A program made the translations under genes and the position numbers. Below are positions 26,458 to 34,364 of a DNA stretch of 64,000 bases, piece after piece; positions within the stretch are counted from its first letter, which is position 1, and each line of letters begins with the position of its first letter. The notes under the pieces were generated by a model. It was not told the origin of the DNA. It saw only the letters and a list, made by a program, of their open reading frames with translations, and did no database searches. This DNA comes from an uncultured Oligoflexia bacterium (GTDB lineage: Bacteria; Bdellovibrionota; Bacteriovoracia; Bacteriovoracales; Bacteriovoracaceae): positions 1 to 64,000 of the forward strand of contig CAKZJW010000019.1 of the NCBI GenBank assembly GCA_937120495.1. The letters are read 5' to 3'.

Positions 26458-27576
26458 ATGAAGATCTACTGCATAAAATCGAATTTAATTGAAAATTGGT
26501 CAAGTGCAGCAGCACTAAGTCAGTCTTATTACTCTAGATACAAATTAATGGGTGATATTGAATTTGTTGATTTTCATCAATTACAAAAGATAACTATTCA
26601 ATGTGATTCAATAGTTATCTTTTGTGATTACCATTATGACTTTTTCGAATTAGAAAAAAAAATCGGATGTATTCCACTTAACACAAAGGTACTCTTTCAT
26701 ATTTATGGAGATATTTTTGGACGACTGAAAGGCTTAGAAACATCGATTAAAGATTTAAACTCTCGTGCATTTAAAATAGTTGTAGGTTCTAAATCAGCGT
26801 ATAACATAGCAATAAAGTGCTTAGTAGACTCTAATAATCTTGTTTTATTTCCCTTTATGCCAAATCTTAAAGCCATAAAGAGTACAAAAAATAAAAATAA
26901 TAAATTCATATATTTTGGCAGAATATCATATTACAAAAATGTACATACTTTAATTGATCTTTTTAATGAGTTCTCTAAGTCAAACCCTGAGCATGAATTA
27001 CATATTGCTGGAGAGATAGATAATTTTAGGTGGAGAAATAATCCAACAGGTAATTACTTTAATTATGCAGGTGAAAAGTTTGACCTATCTCTACAAAAGG
27101 CAAAGTCAGAGGGCTCAAATATTTTTTATCATGGTCATTTAAGTCAGATAAAACTAAAAGTACTCATGTCGACTTGCGGCGTATATATTACTCTGAGTAC
27201 ATCTGAACTCGAAGACTTTGGTCTTTCGGTAAGTGAAGCTCTCGAAAATGGTTTAAATGTTATTGCAACTAAGTGGGGGGGGATTAAAGAGTTCTCTGGT
27301 TGTCGTGGAGTTGACCTAATTGATGTTTCCTTAAATAGAAAGACTTTGTGCGTTAGTAAAAGTAAACTATTCAAGTTACTCGCTTCAAAAGAATCTAGTT
27401 TCGGAGTTGATTACGCACAGAGGGTAAATGAGTGGAAAGTTCAAACTATAAATTTAAACAATATACCTACCTTCTTAGGTTTTAATGATGAGTTCAGAAG
27501 TATAAGATCAACGACAAAAATACATAGAGAGTTTTTTGATTATGGAAAAAAGTTTGTATCCACTATGTGGGAGTAA
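26458..27576 (+). CDS. GT-B (GT4-like) glycosyltransferase, cluster B
   Basis: 372 residues. The C-terminal Rossmann half is clear: KFIYFGRISYYKNVHTLIDL, ELHIAGE, and the donor-binding ELEDFGLSVSEALENG with the E-x7-E pattern followed by ATKWGGIKEF. The N-terminal acceptor half is divergent. It should transfer a sugar from an NDP-sugar in the cytoplasm; the acceptor may be the cluster B peptide (inference). No SD is visible. It overlaps the next gene by 35 nt. Confidence 0.78.
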   Translation: MKIYCIKSNLIENWSSAAALSQSYYSRYKLMGDIEFVDFHQLQKITIQCDSIVIFCDYHYDFFELEKKIGCIPLNTKVLFHIYGDIFGRLKGLETSIKDLNSRAFKIVVGSKSAYNIAIKCLVDSNNLVLFPFMPNLKAIKSTKNKNNKFIYFGRISYYKNVHTLIDLFNEFSKSNPEHELHIAGEIDNFRWRNNPTGNYFNYAGEKFDLSLQKAKSEGSNIFYHGHLSQIKLKVLMSTCGVYITLSTSELEDFGLSVSEALENGLNVIATKWGGIKEFSGCRGVDLIDVSLNRKTLCVSKSKLFKLLASKESSFGVDYAQRVNEWKVQTINLNNIPTFLGFNDEFRSIRSTTKIHREFFDYGKKFVSTMWE

Positions 27577-28171
27577 TATACCATTGGAATCTTGGGTTCA
27601 ACCATTACATGAATCAGCAAATGTCTTTAATATTTCGACTAATGAAGATATTATTGGTGCTGGGCCACATCCTTTGCGCTACTGGAGACAAGTACCATCT
27701 AGGTGGTTTAAAGAAGACCCTGGTTTTAAAATATTACTAAGAGATAAATGTATCGATAAGTCCGTCGTACCCAAGTGGTTTATTCCGCCCGAAAGGTATT
27801 CTTTTGAGCCACTTGAGAACAAAACTGAATCTGGAACACTTTTAATAATTTGTCATCACAATACACCAATGTTTAAATGGGAAGAGATTCAAGAAAATTA
27901 TAAAAACTTTCATTTAATTTGGACAGGTTATGCACTTGATGAATTACCTGATTGGCCCGAAAATCATTTTTACGGCTTTAGAGATATTTTATTCTCGGCT
28001 AGACCAATTTGTAATGCTTTTATTGACATAAATTATTGGCAGCGAGATACTCTGAGCCCACTTCATATACACTTGCTGCATACAGGGGTTAAGCTCATGA
28101 ATTTGAGTCGGACTATCCAAGCGAGGCAACTTATTAGAACAACATTTTATGGAAGTTACTATTTACATTAA
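27542..28171 (+). CDS. unknown protein of cluster B
   Basis: 209 residues from ATG 27542 (an in-frame TTG 6 nt earlier is possible). No signal peptide or membrane helix; rich in Trp, Tyr, His and Pro (PHPLRYWRQVPSRWF, ICHHNTPMFKWEEI, YGFRDILFSARP). It overlaps the upstream glycosyltransferase by 35 nt. Its last codons contain the -35 box of the peptide promoter. I do not recognise it; a tailoring enzyme or a divergent transferase half would fit the setting. Confidence 0.6.
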   Translation: MEKSLYPLCGSNIPLESWVQPLHESANVFNISTNEDIIGAGPHPLRYWRQVPSRWFKEDPGFKILLRDKCIDKSVVPKWFIPPERYSFEPLENKTESGTLLIICHHNTPMFKWEEIQENYKNFHLIWTGYALDELPDWPENHFYGFRDILFSARPICNAFIDINYWQRDTLSPLHIHLLHTGVKLMNLSRTIQARQLIRTTFYGSYYLH

Positions 28172-28189
28172 TCTATCTAGTGCTATAAT
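28162..28189 (+). promoter_or_regulatory. near-consensus promoter for the cluster B peptide
   Basis: -35 TTTACA (28162-28167), 16-bp spacer, extended -10 TGCTATAAT (28181-28189). The expected transcript start is 28196 or so, 0-2 nt before the ATG at 28198, and no SD is present, so the peptide mRNA should be leaderless. It lies across the stop codon of the preceding gene. Confidence 0.65.
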
Positions 28190-28197
28190 AATATCTT

Positions 28198-28398
28198 ATG
28201 AAAAAGAAATATATTTACTCTAGTCCTGAAATTGTCGATTTAAAAAACTTTATTGATAATACACTAGATGACTATGCTGAAATTGATCAATCAATTAGTG
28301 AAAGAACACTCAGCGTATATGCGTATGATTGTTTCGATTATGCAGGAAATGGTAATTACTTTGCGTATCCTGACTGCATTTCTGGTGAAACCAGTTGA
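28198..28398 (+). CDS. candidate RiPP precursor peptide
   Basis: 66 residues with a leader-like N-terminus (MKKKYIYSSPEIVDLKNF, similar in feel to Y-x-x-P-x-L recognition sequences of RiPP leaders), an acidic helical middle, and a tail from about residue 39 with SVYAYDCFDYAGNGNYF and AYPDCISGETS. The tail has two Cys flanking a Gly/Asn/Tyr-rich stretch plus several Tyr, Ser and Thr that could accept AMP, phosphate or sugar. The next gene starts inside its stop codon (TTGA) and encodes a PqqD-like protein. It has its own promoter and probably a leaderless mRNA. That it is a precursor is inferred from context. Confidence 0.65.
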   Translation: MKKKYIYSSPEIVDLKNFIDNTLDDYAEIDQSISERTLSVYAYDCFDYAGNGNYFAYPDCISGETS

Positions 28399-28649
28399 TA
28401 ATAAAAGACTGTGTTATATTTTCAGAATCTAATAACTTTATTTACGCAATTGACTTAGATAAAGATTGCCAGGAAGTAGTTAAGTTTGAAGGTATATCGA
28501 TTTTTTTTTTAAAACTTTTAAAAGAAAATGTCTCAAAAAAGGTTATTCTTGAAAAAACTTTAAATGAATTTGATACTTGTGAAGAGATTGTAGAACGTGA
28601 CCTTGAAGATTTTTTTCAAAGAATTAAATCTCTAGACCTTATTGTCTAA
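28395..28649 (+). CDS. PqqD-like peptide recognition protein (RRE)
   Basis: 84 residues, TTG start overlapping the peptide stop by 4 nt, so coupled. The pattern is that of PqqD: a beta-hairpin (FIYAIDLDKDCQEVVKFEG), then helix (SIFFLKLLKE), VSKKVILEKTLNEF, and a last helix (EEIVERDLEDFFQRIKSLDLIV). PqqD-type proteins bind leader peptides and present them to modifying enzymes. Its place between peptide and SelO-like enzyme fits that job. An alternative reading is a generic winged-helix protein. Confidence 0.65.
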   Translation: MIIKDCVIFSESNNFIYAIDLDKDCQEVVKFEGISIFFLKLLKENVSKKVILEKTLNEFDTCEEIVERDLEDFFQRIKSLDLIV

Positions 28650-28666
28650 ATAAAGGTAGGTATCTA

Positions 28667-30073
28667 TTGTTTGGCTTAGACTATAGAAAATATAAAATTA
28701 TTCATCTAGAAACAGAAAAAATCACTCCATGGATTGTAAACCCTGACTCGATTAGGTCAATTAAAGAATTAGCAGCTTTTATTAAAAATATTTCTATGCA
28801 TATGGAGAAGAGATATCCATATGACACTTATAAATACTTAACAAGCAAGTACCTTGCCCCCAAAAAGACAATTAAGAATATTACTCTTGAAGATGTATTG
28901 GGTATTATTGGCCTTAAAACGAAACAATGGCCAAGTGATACTTTTTTTAACCATTATGATTTTAACAATTTTAAAAGTAATACAAAGTGTTTATTATTTA
29001 CTGAAAAAAATTTAATTCCTCAACATATTGGTATGGGATCATCGAGACATGTTCTTGGTGTTAATTATCAACTTAAAGGTATAGGTAAAAATTCTTTAGC
29101 CCACGACGAAGACTACTATCACAGTTGGGGCGGAATGGTTTGTCGAGATGGTTTAGCGGTGATATTAAGCGATCATGCTATCGAAAAAAGAACAAAGCTT
29201 GGCTGTATGAAAACTGATGCTGTTTTCAGGTATGCAAAAGAGCAACTAAAAAATACTCCACTTGTGCTGTCTTTACGTAAAAATAATACTTTTCGTTTAT
29301 CTCAGATCGTAGACCACTTTATATCTCATGATGAAAAAAAGTTTGTTCGCAAACATCTTTTTAGCATCTTTAAAACAGAAGGGGCTCATAATATTTTTGC
29401 CAAAATTGTAGAAAATTATGTACATGCAGCAAGTGTAGGAGTTTTTCATCGCTCTGTTACACAAGAGAACTTAACAATCGATGGGAGATTTATTGATACT
29501 GAATCTATTGATTACACTAAAGACTCAAAAGCAATCCCTTTTTATATTTCGGTTGGATTAAAAAAAGACACTCATTCTTATGGACCTAAAATAAAGCTTG
29601 TAAGTGATAAGGCGCTCCGAAACAATGAGATTTTCTTTTATGGCTCATGGATTCATGATTTACTATTGATAAGCGAGATGACGTCTAAATCTTTTAAAGC
29701 TATTTTTAATGAAGATTTCGAATATGAAGATTTAACCCTTAGATTCATTGAAGATTACTTTCCTGGAAAGTTAGAAAAGTGGAAAGCTTTGTTGCAGTAT
29801 ACTTCATTTGGAAAATATATGTCTTTAACAGGAGAGCTAAAAGTAGATTGTATTAATAATATAGGTGAAGTGATATCTCTTTGTGGAGAATACTATTGCA
29901 CAGGGAGTCATTATGACCTTTGGACTCACTTAGATAAAGTAACATTTAGCCAGCAGGAGGACGATTTAAGCCTGTATAGGCTAAAAATGCTACGAAAAGT
30001 AGAGGCTGCTTTATGGAGTAAAGAGCTTAGTTGGGATCAATCATTTGAAAACTGGAAAATAACTAATCCCTGA
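28667..30073 (+). CDS. divergent SelO-like (YdiU) pseudokinase, cluster B
   Basis: 468 residues, close to canonical SelO length. TTG start with AAGGTAGG 6 nt upstream. S125-S-R-H128, Y-Q-L-K137-G-I-G-K-N matches the SelO Q-L-K-G ATP-binding block; D149-Y-Y-H-S-W-G-G follows; H261-R-x4-E267-N268-x4-G273-x-F-I-D277 aligns without gaps to the SelO catalytic loop, retaining Asn268 and Asp277 (metal ligands in SelO) and replacing the first Asp by Glu267. It shares these blocks with the 559-residue protein of cluster A. A likely role is AMP or phosphate transfer to the neighbouring peptide; that is inference from the family and context. Confidence 0.7.
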   Translation: MFGLDYRKYKIIHLETEKITPWIVNPDSIRSIKELAAFIKNISMHMEKRYPYDTYKYLTSKYLAPKKTIKNITLEDVLGIIGLKTKQWPSDTFFNHYDFNNFKSNTKCLLFTEKNLIPQHIGMGSSRHVLGVNYQLKGIGKNSLAHDEDYYHSWGGMVCRDGLAVILSDHAIEKRTKLGCMKTDAVFRYAKEQLKNTPLVLSLRKNNTFRLSQIVDHFISHDEKKFVRKHLFSIFKTEGAHNIFAKIVENYVHAASVGVFHRSVTQENLTIDGRFIDTESIDYTKDSKAIPFYISVGLKKDTHSYGPKIKLVSDKALRNNEIFFYGSWIHDLLLISEMTSKSFKAIFNEDFEYEDLTLRFIEDYFPGKLEKWKALLQYTSFGKYMSLTGELKVDCINNIGEVISLCGEYYCTGSHYDLWTHLDKVTFSQQEDDLSLYRLKMLRKVEAALWSKELSWDQSFENWKITNP

Positions 30074-30083
30074 GGAAGGTAAA

Positions 30084-31205
30084 ATGATTGTATTTGCAAC
30101 TTTTTCGAATAACGGTGGAATGAAAAGAGTTACAGAGACAACCTTGATACACATCAATCATCCTCAGGTCATTAGTATTTTATTTTCATCTCAAAAGCCT
30201 GAACTGGATAAGCCTCATCTCCATTGGATTGAGTGGAAGAATTCTAGAGAAAGCTACAATAAAAAGGGGATTAAAGAGATAGCCTCAAAGGTTGCCGAAG
30301 TACTGTCTTCTTATAGGGAGATTACTTGGGTTGTGGGAGATAATTTTACTTTGCCATACTTTAATCTTTACGGTGTAAAAATAGTTTATGACATTCATTC
30401 ATTGTCATTACCTCTACATCATGAATTAGAAAAAAATAAGAAATATCTTCGATTAGACGAACTGACTAAATTTCCTATGAGTAATGTCATCCGGCTAGAC
30501 AAGGCCATTTATTGCCGGCATGAATTTTCCTGGCTAAAGAAGAGCTCTGCTTATATTTGTAACTCTAGCAATACTGAAAATTACTTACTGACTTATTACG
30601 CTAAGGCTTGTGCAGACAAAAAGAAGTTCATTGTTCCAGTGACTTCAGAAATTACTAAGAAAAAGACTAAATACTTACAAAAAGATTATCCATTTTACAT
30701 TTTTAGTCGTTGGCATCCTGTAAAAGGATACCACTTAGTTCTGTTTGATAGTTGGGCTCCTCTTTCGCTTACAATTAGAGGATGCTCTAAGTCAGCATTC
30801 TTAGAGGAGTCATTTGGAAAATTAAGCAAAAATAATATAAGTTTTTTAAAGTGGTCAGATGACAATTCAAACTTAGTAAAGGAACTTCAATCTTCTGAAG
30901 TCGTTATTTTTCCTGCTATCTATGAGCCTTATGGTCTCGCTTTACAAGAAGCAATGTCACTTGGTTGCTTATGTGTTGCACATAAAAATAACTCTGGTCA
31001 TGAAGAACAGTTAATTGATGGAGAGAATGGTTTCCTAATTGATATGGAAAGACCAGACTACCAGAAAAGGCTCTTTGAAATTTATTACTTAGACGAGGTA
31101 GAAAAAAATAGAATTAGAAATAATGCTATTAATACAAGAAAGCCTACAATTAAAGACAGAGCTGTTAAGCTCAATAAAGTCTTTGATTGGTTGAATGAAA
31201 ATTGA
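30084..31205 (+). CDS. GT-B (GT4-like) glycosyltransferase, cluster B
   Basis: 373 residues. N-terminal half FATFSNNGGMKRVTE with VYDIHSLSLPLHHE; C-terminal half FYIFSRWHPVKGYHL and the donor site FPAIYEPYGLALQEAMSLGC with the E-x7-E motif, then NNSGHEEQLIDGENGFLID. Strong SD GAGGAAGG; 10 nt after the SelO-like gene. It is not closely similar to the first GT of the cluster, so two different sugar steps are possible. Acceptor unknown. Confidence 0.8.
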   Translation: MIVFATFSNNGGMKRVTETTLIHINHPQVISILFSSQKPELDKPHLHWIEWKNSRESYNKKGIKEIASKVAEVLSSYREITWVVGDNFTLPYFNLYGVKIVYDIHSLSLPLHHELEKNKKYLRLDELTKFPMSNVIRLDKAIYCRHEFSWLKKSSAYICNSSNTENYLLTYYAKACADKKKFIVPVTSEITKKKTKYLQKDYPFYIFSRWHPVKGYHLVLFDSWAPLSLTIRGCSKSAFLEESFGKLSKNNISFLKWSDDNSNLVKELQSSEVVIFPAIYEPYGLALQEAMSLGCLCVAHKNNSGHEEQLIDGENGFLIDMERPDYQKRLFEIYYLDEVEKNRIRNNAINTRKPTIKDRAVKLNKVFDWLNEN

Positions 31206-31408
31206 TCGTTTGCTAAAAAATCAAATTGAGCAAGCCGTTTGGACCTATTATATAAATGAATAAAAATAAGTATCAATTATCAAGGCTACGAATAAAATCT
31301 AAGCCTTTTCCATTTTATAAGTAATAATAACAATCCCAAAAGAATTTCAGTCGGTAGTCGTATCTTGCATTCTTTTAGATACTTACCTCTTTACATTCTT
31401 TCAAAACT

Positions 31409-31440
31409 ACATTGTAATTACGATGTAATTGTGCTATGCT
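31409..31440 (+). promoter_or_regulatory. brnTA promoter with overlapping palindromic operator
   Basis: -35 TTGTAA (31412-31417), 17-bp spacer, extended -10 TGCTATGCT (31432-31440). The 18-bp imperfect palindrome ACATTGTAATTACGATGT (31409-31426; two mismatched positions) covers the -35, suited to repression by BrnA. The predicted transcript start (about 31447) coincides with the ATG, so the mRNA would be leaderless. Confidence 0.6.
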
Positions 31441-31446
31441 GTGTAA

Positions 31447-31734
31447 ATGAAATTTGAATGGGATGAGAAAAAGAATAAAGCCAATATAAAAAAGCACTCT
31501 GTATCTTTCGATGAAGCGAAAACTCTCTTTTATAGTGAGCAGGCTCTTATCTTTGATGATCCTGACCATTCAACTAAAGAAGAACGATTTATAATTGTTG
31601 GCTTTAGCTCTCAAGGAAAACTGCTTCTATCTTGCTTTTGTGAAAGATGCGAAGGAAATATTATACGAATTATTTCGGCTAGAAAATTAAGTAAAAAAGA
31701 AGCTAATAACTTTTCAAAAGGTGGTTTAAAATGA
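31447..31734 (+). CDS. brnT: BrnT-family ribonuclease toxin
   Basis: 95 residues matching BrnT: FEWDEKKNKANIKKHSVSFD at the start, then EERFIIVGFSSQGKLLLSCF and IIRIISARKLSKKEAN. BrnT is a small RNase of RelE-like fold, neutralised by BrnA. It overlaps brnA by 4 nt (ATGA). Toxin-first order is normal for this system. No SD is seen; a leaderless start fits the promoter position. Confidence 0.9.
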   Translation: MKFEWDEKKNKANIKKHSVSFDEAKTLFYSEQALIFDDPDHSTKEERFIIVGFSSQGKLLLSCFCERCEGNIIRIISARKLSKKEANNFSKGGLK

Positions 31735-31955
31735 AAAAAGAATATGATTTTTCAAAAATGAAAGGCCGTAAAAATCCTTATGCTAAAAAATTAAAAAAGC
31801 AAATTACAATCAGGCTCGATGAACCTGTGGTCGAATACTTTAAAGCCTTGGCTGAGGAAAACGATATTTCTTATCAAACTTTAATTAATTTATACCTTAA
31901 GGACTGTGCTAATTCAGAGAAAAAGTTAGTAACAAAGTGGTTAACGGCTTCTTAA
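31731..31955 (+). CDS. brnA: BrnA-family antitoxin
   Basis: 74 residues: an N-terminal toxin-binding segment (YDFSKMKGRKNPYAKKLKK) and a C-terminal ribbon-helix-helix (QITIRLDEPVVEYFKALAEE, ISYQTLINLYLKD). It neutralises BrnT and binds the operator at 31409-31426. It starts inside the brnT stop. Confidence 0.88.
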   Translation: MKKEYDFSKMKGRKNPYAKKLKKQITIRLDEPVVEYFKALAEENDISYQTLINLYLKDCANSEKKLVTKWLTAS

Positions 31956-32110
31956 CTCAGAATAAGTAATAACTCATCAGCGAAACCATTCCACACGGTT
32001 GCCGTATTTGGCATCACTAAAACGTGGCCCAGATCTACAATGTAAGAACTGGGTTTTATTAATTTTTTCCTTAAACCAGCTTTTTTGGCTCTAATGCTAT
32101 CATTGGAAAA
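31952..32110 (-). pseudogene. possible C-terminal coding remnant
   Basis: A minus-strand frame of 52 codons bounded upstream by a stop, with coding-like composition (LRKKLIKPSSYIVDLGHVLV, then MPNTATVWNGFADEL). A second frame over the same bases also reads protein-like (GPRFSDAKYGNRVEWFR). One of them may be the tail of a decayed gene; I cannot tell which. Confidence 0.2.
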
Positions 32111-32459
32111 CTATAGAGTTGTTGAATGATCAAAGAGACGCTCTACTGTGCCATTGTTGTCATAGAGTCTTTAAAAATTTTCTCTCACTTAAAAAAATAA
32201 TTGCTGTATAAAAATCGCACTTGGTCTATTGTAATTAACAGCAAGCAGAGTAACAAAACTTCTCAACGATTTTTATTATTGTGAAGAGGATAAATTAGGA
32301 AGCAGCCTGTTGCCTAATTCCCTTGGAACTAAATCATTCCCCCTACTGTTTGACTTTCTTATAATTGAAAAAAATAACAACAAAAGAGAGATTGTAAAAA
32401 AGCTAGAATTCTAGACGAAGAGCCATTTCTCAAATATAATCAACTTAAAGGAAGTGTAA
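31956..32459. other. 500-bp gene-poor stretch between two toxin-antitoxin-like pairs
   Basis: Contains the minus-strand remnant at 31952-32110 and a 12-bp palindrome CTAGAATTCTAG at 32403-32414. The rest is AT-rich with no open frame of note. It probably carries the DUF4160 promoter near its end; AAAGGAAG at 32448-32455 is the SD. Confidence 0.5.
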
Positions 32460-32726
32460 ATGCCTAGAATATCTGAAATTTTTGGAATTGCTGTATATAT
32501 GTACTGGTTTGATAATAAAAGACATAAGAAACCCCATATTCATGCTATATTCGCTGGAAATCAAGTCGTAGTAGACTTTGACGGAAATATTCTAGCTGGT
32601 ACAATAGGTAGAAGAGGTGACAAACTTATTCAAGAGTTTGTTCAAGAAAGAAAAAGTGAGCTTGAGAATGCTTGGGCTTTTGCTATTAAAGGAGAAGATT
32701 TACCATGGATAAATCCAATATCGTAA
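32460..32726 (+). CDS. DUF4160 protein (toxin-antitoxin-like partner)
   Basis: 88 residues with the DUF4160 pattern MPRISEIFGIAVYMYWFDN, HKKPHIHAIFAGN, and the end ENAWAFAIKGEDLPWINPI. DUF4160 and DUF2442 genes occur as tandem pairs with toxin-antitoxin properties reported or suggested in several bacteria. It overlaps the DUF2442 gene by 22 nt. Which of the pair is toxic cannot be told here. Confidence 0.85.
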   Translation: MPRISEIFGIAVYMYWFDNKRHKKPHIHAIFAGNQVVVDFDGNILAGTIGRRGDKLIQEFVQERKSELENAWAFAIKGEDLPWINPIS

Positions 32727-32971
32727 TACAATCTGTTAAAGCGTTAACTATGCCTCAAGTTGAAATTCAAGCAACCAATGGGAAAGTTTATATTTCAGAT
32801 CTAAAAGAATATTCTGCTGTTAAGTGCTTCCCTAAGAACCAAGTAGAGTGGGAAAAAGTTGGGATCACTACTCATGGTTTTAATCTGACTTGGTCTTCTC
32901 GATTTGAAGTGCATGTCGATCAACTTATTGATACTTCTATTTCTGAGAGCGATATACTTCTTCAGGCTTAA
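32705..32971 (+). CDS. DUF2442 protein (toxin-antitoxin-like partner)
   Basis: 88 residues with the DUF2442 layout: an N-terminal strand, VYISDLKEYSAVKCFP, and the ending LTWSSRFEVHVDQLI. Overlaps the DUF4160 gene by 22 nt, so it is translationally coupled. Together with brnTA one module upstream it forms a small defence or stabilisation island. Confidence 0.82.
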   Translation: MDKSNIVIQSVKALTMPQVEIQATNGKVYISDLKEYSAVKCFPKNQVEWEKVGITTHGFNLTWSSRFEVHVDQLIDTSISESDILLQA

Positions 32972-33052
32972 AATACAAAAGATTCAAGAATACCAATTAG
33001 TATTGTGCCTTTATAAATGACTTGTGAATTCTAAATATATAAAGAGGAAGCG

Positions 33053-33649
33053 ATGCTAAGCTTAAATAATTATCTCGGCGACAAAGAATTTGATAAATTT
33101 TTAATAGAAAGTGAAATTACACTCACTGTATGGGAAATCAAGTTTTACATACTGGGAATTATAACTGGCTTAGAAGATGTTCCGGTTTCATTCGCTCTAT
33201 CTGAACTTCTTCTTGAAGATACAGGTTTTGACATTCAATTTCAGAATGAAAATCAATATACCCACTTTTTAGAGCAATTTATGTCTTTGTGGAATGTAAT
33301 CGCAGGCTTTGATGGTGTACCAGCTCTTTGCTCTGTACCTGATAAGGTTAATCATGAAGAACTATTTCACGCCTTAACAATAAGAGAAGCCGAGATTGGT
33401 AACTTTTTATCAGGTCTAGCTGAATCAGACTCATACGATATCTCTAAAGAATTCTCTGCATTTCATGATGCAATTGATGCACTAGAAAGTATTGATGAAG
33501 AAATGTCCAAACTCCTTGAGAGCTATGACTCTGTAAATGAAATGGATGGCTTAAAGGCCAAAGACTTACTTCAAATCGCCGAAGAAATATTTATAGATGC
33601 TTTTCCAGTCATAAAAGAAACAATCCAGAGTAATCGAATAGTAAACTAA
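33053..33649 (+). CDS. acidic protein, possibly UPF0149/YecA-like
   Basis: 198 residues, strongly acidic, all-helical, no signal peptide. ILGIITGLEDVPVSFALSEL and FLEQFMSLWNVIAGFDGVP recall UPF0149 (YgfB/YecA) proteins, but the typical LHGFL motif is not clear, so the call is tentative. SD AGAGGAAG precedes ATG. Stands alone after the DUF2442 gene. Confidence 0.55.
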   Translation: MLSLNNYLGDKEFDKFLIESEITLTVWEIKFYILGIITGLEDVPVSFALSELLLEDTGFDIQFQNENQYTHFLEQFMSLWNVIAGFDGVPALCSVPDKVNHEELFHALTIREAEIGNFLSGLAESDSYDISKEFSAFHDAIDALESIDEEMSKLLESYDSVNEMDGLKAKDLLQIAEEIFIDAFPVIKETIQSNRIVN

Positions 33650-33854
33650 GGACAATATTTCTTTCATGTGCCCCTCTAGCAGCTGATTCGAGCTCTACTA
33701 GACTCAAAATTTGAAAATCAGATATTTTTTACATACCAAAAACAAAAATGCTAAAGCGCGTCATTTATTATGATAAGATCATTATCGTTAGGAAAATATA
33801 TACAAACGGTTTATGAAAACCATTAGTTTATCGAGCAGAAGCTCAGGAGAGTTT

Positions 33855-34247
33855 ATGAAGAAATTATTAGTTGGATTTTTAGCTTTAGGGAGCCTCTCAA
33901 GCTTTGCACAAATGCAAGGAAAAACATTGACCTTAACTGCCAAAGGATTTGCTCATTGGGATGAGATTACTTGCCTTGACTCTAATTGTTCAAAAATGAA
34001 GTACCGTAATGGATATGCTGATGAAGTTGATATGGATACCACAATTTCTTATTCTGACATTAAAAATGCACCAAGAAAAAAAATGATTGCAAAAACGATA
34101 ATAAGAAATTTAGAACGATTAAATAATGAGGACTCAGCTCACCTTTCATTTAGAAATAGTAAGCGTTATGAAAGATTTGGAAAGTTTTTGACTGATATTG
34201 TTTACTATGGCGAACCAGAGGTTAGGCAACGTCAGGTACGTAGATAA
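33855..34247 (+). CDS. exported protein of unknown function
   Basis: Start at ATG 33855, after AGGAGAG and beginning a signal peptide (MKKLLVGFLALGSLSSFA); an in-frame ATG at 33813 is unsupported. 130 residues, with a two-Cys segment (ITCLDSNCSKMKYRNGY) and an Arg-rich end. No domain recognised. A strong terminator follows. Confidence 0.68.
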   Translation: MKKLLVGFLALGSLSSFAQMQGKTLTLTAKGFAHWDEITCLDSNCSKMKYRNGYADEVDMDTTISYSDIKNAPRKKMIAKTIIRNLERLNNEDSAHLSFRNSKRYERFGKFLTDIVYYGEPEVRQRQVRR

Positions 34248-34300
34248 TTATAAAAGACTAGTATCACGAGTAACTAAAGAATTTTAAAACATAGAATTAA

Positions 34301-34332
34301 TGCCTATCCTTTTGGATGGGCATTTTATTTTT
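34301..34332 (+). terminator. rho-independent terminator
   Basis: TGCCTATCC - TTTT - GGATGGGCA (9-bp stem with one G-U pair) followed by TTTTATTTTTT. It ends the exported-protein gene and lies just before the convergent mobile-element gene. Confidence 0.85.
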
Positions 34333-34364
34333 TAGACTCAATTCTCTGTATTTTAACACAGCCT

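Larger units (their letters stand above)
26458..31205 (+). other. cluster B: candidate RiPP biosynthetic locus with SelO-like enzyme
   Basis: Six plus-strand genes: GT-B glycosyltransferase, unknown 209-residue protein, 66-residue precursor-like peptide with its own promoter, PqqD-like recognition protein, SelO-like pseudokinase, and a second GT-B glycosyltransferase. Gaps are short or negative except at the internal promoter. The peptide, recognition-element and enzyme order is what RiPP loci look like; the SelO-like modifying enzyme is the unusual part. Confidence 0.65.
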
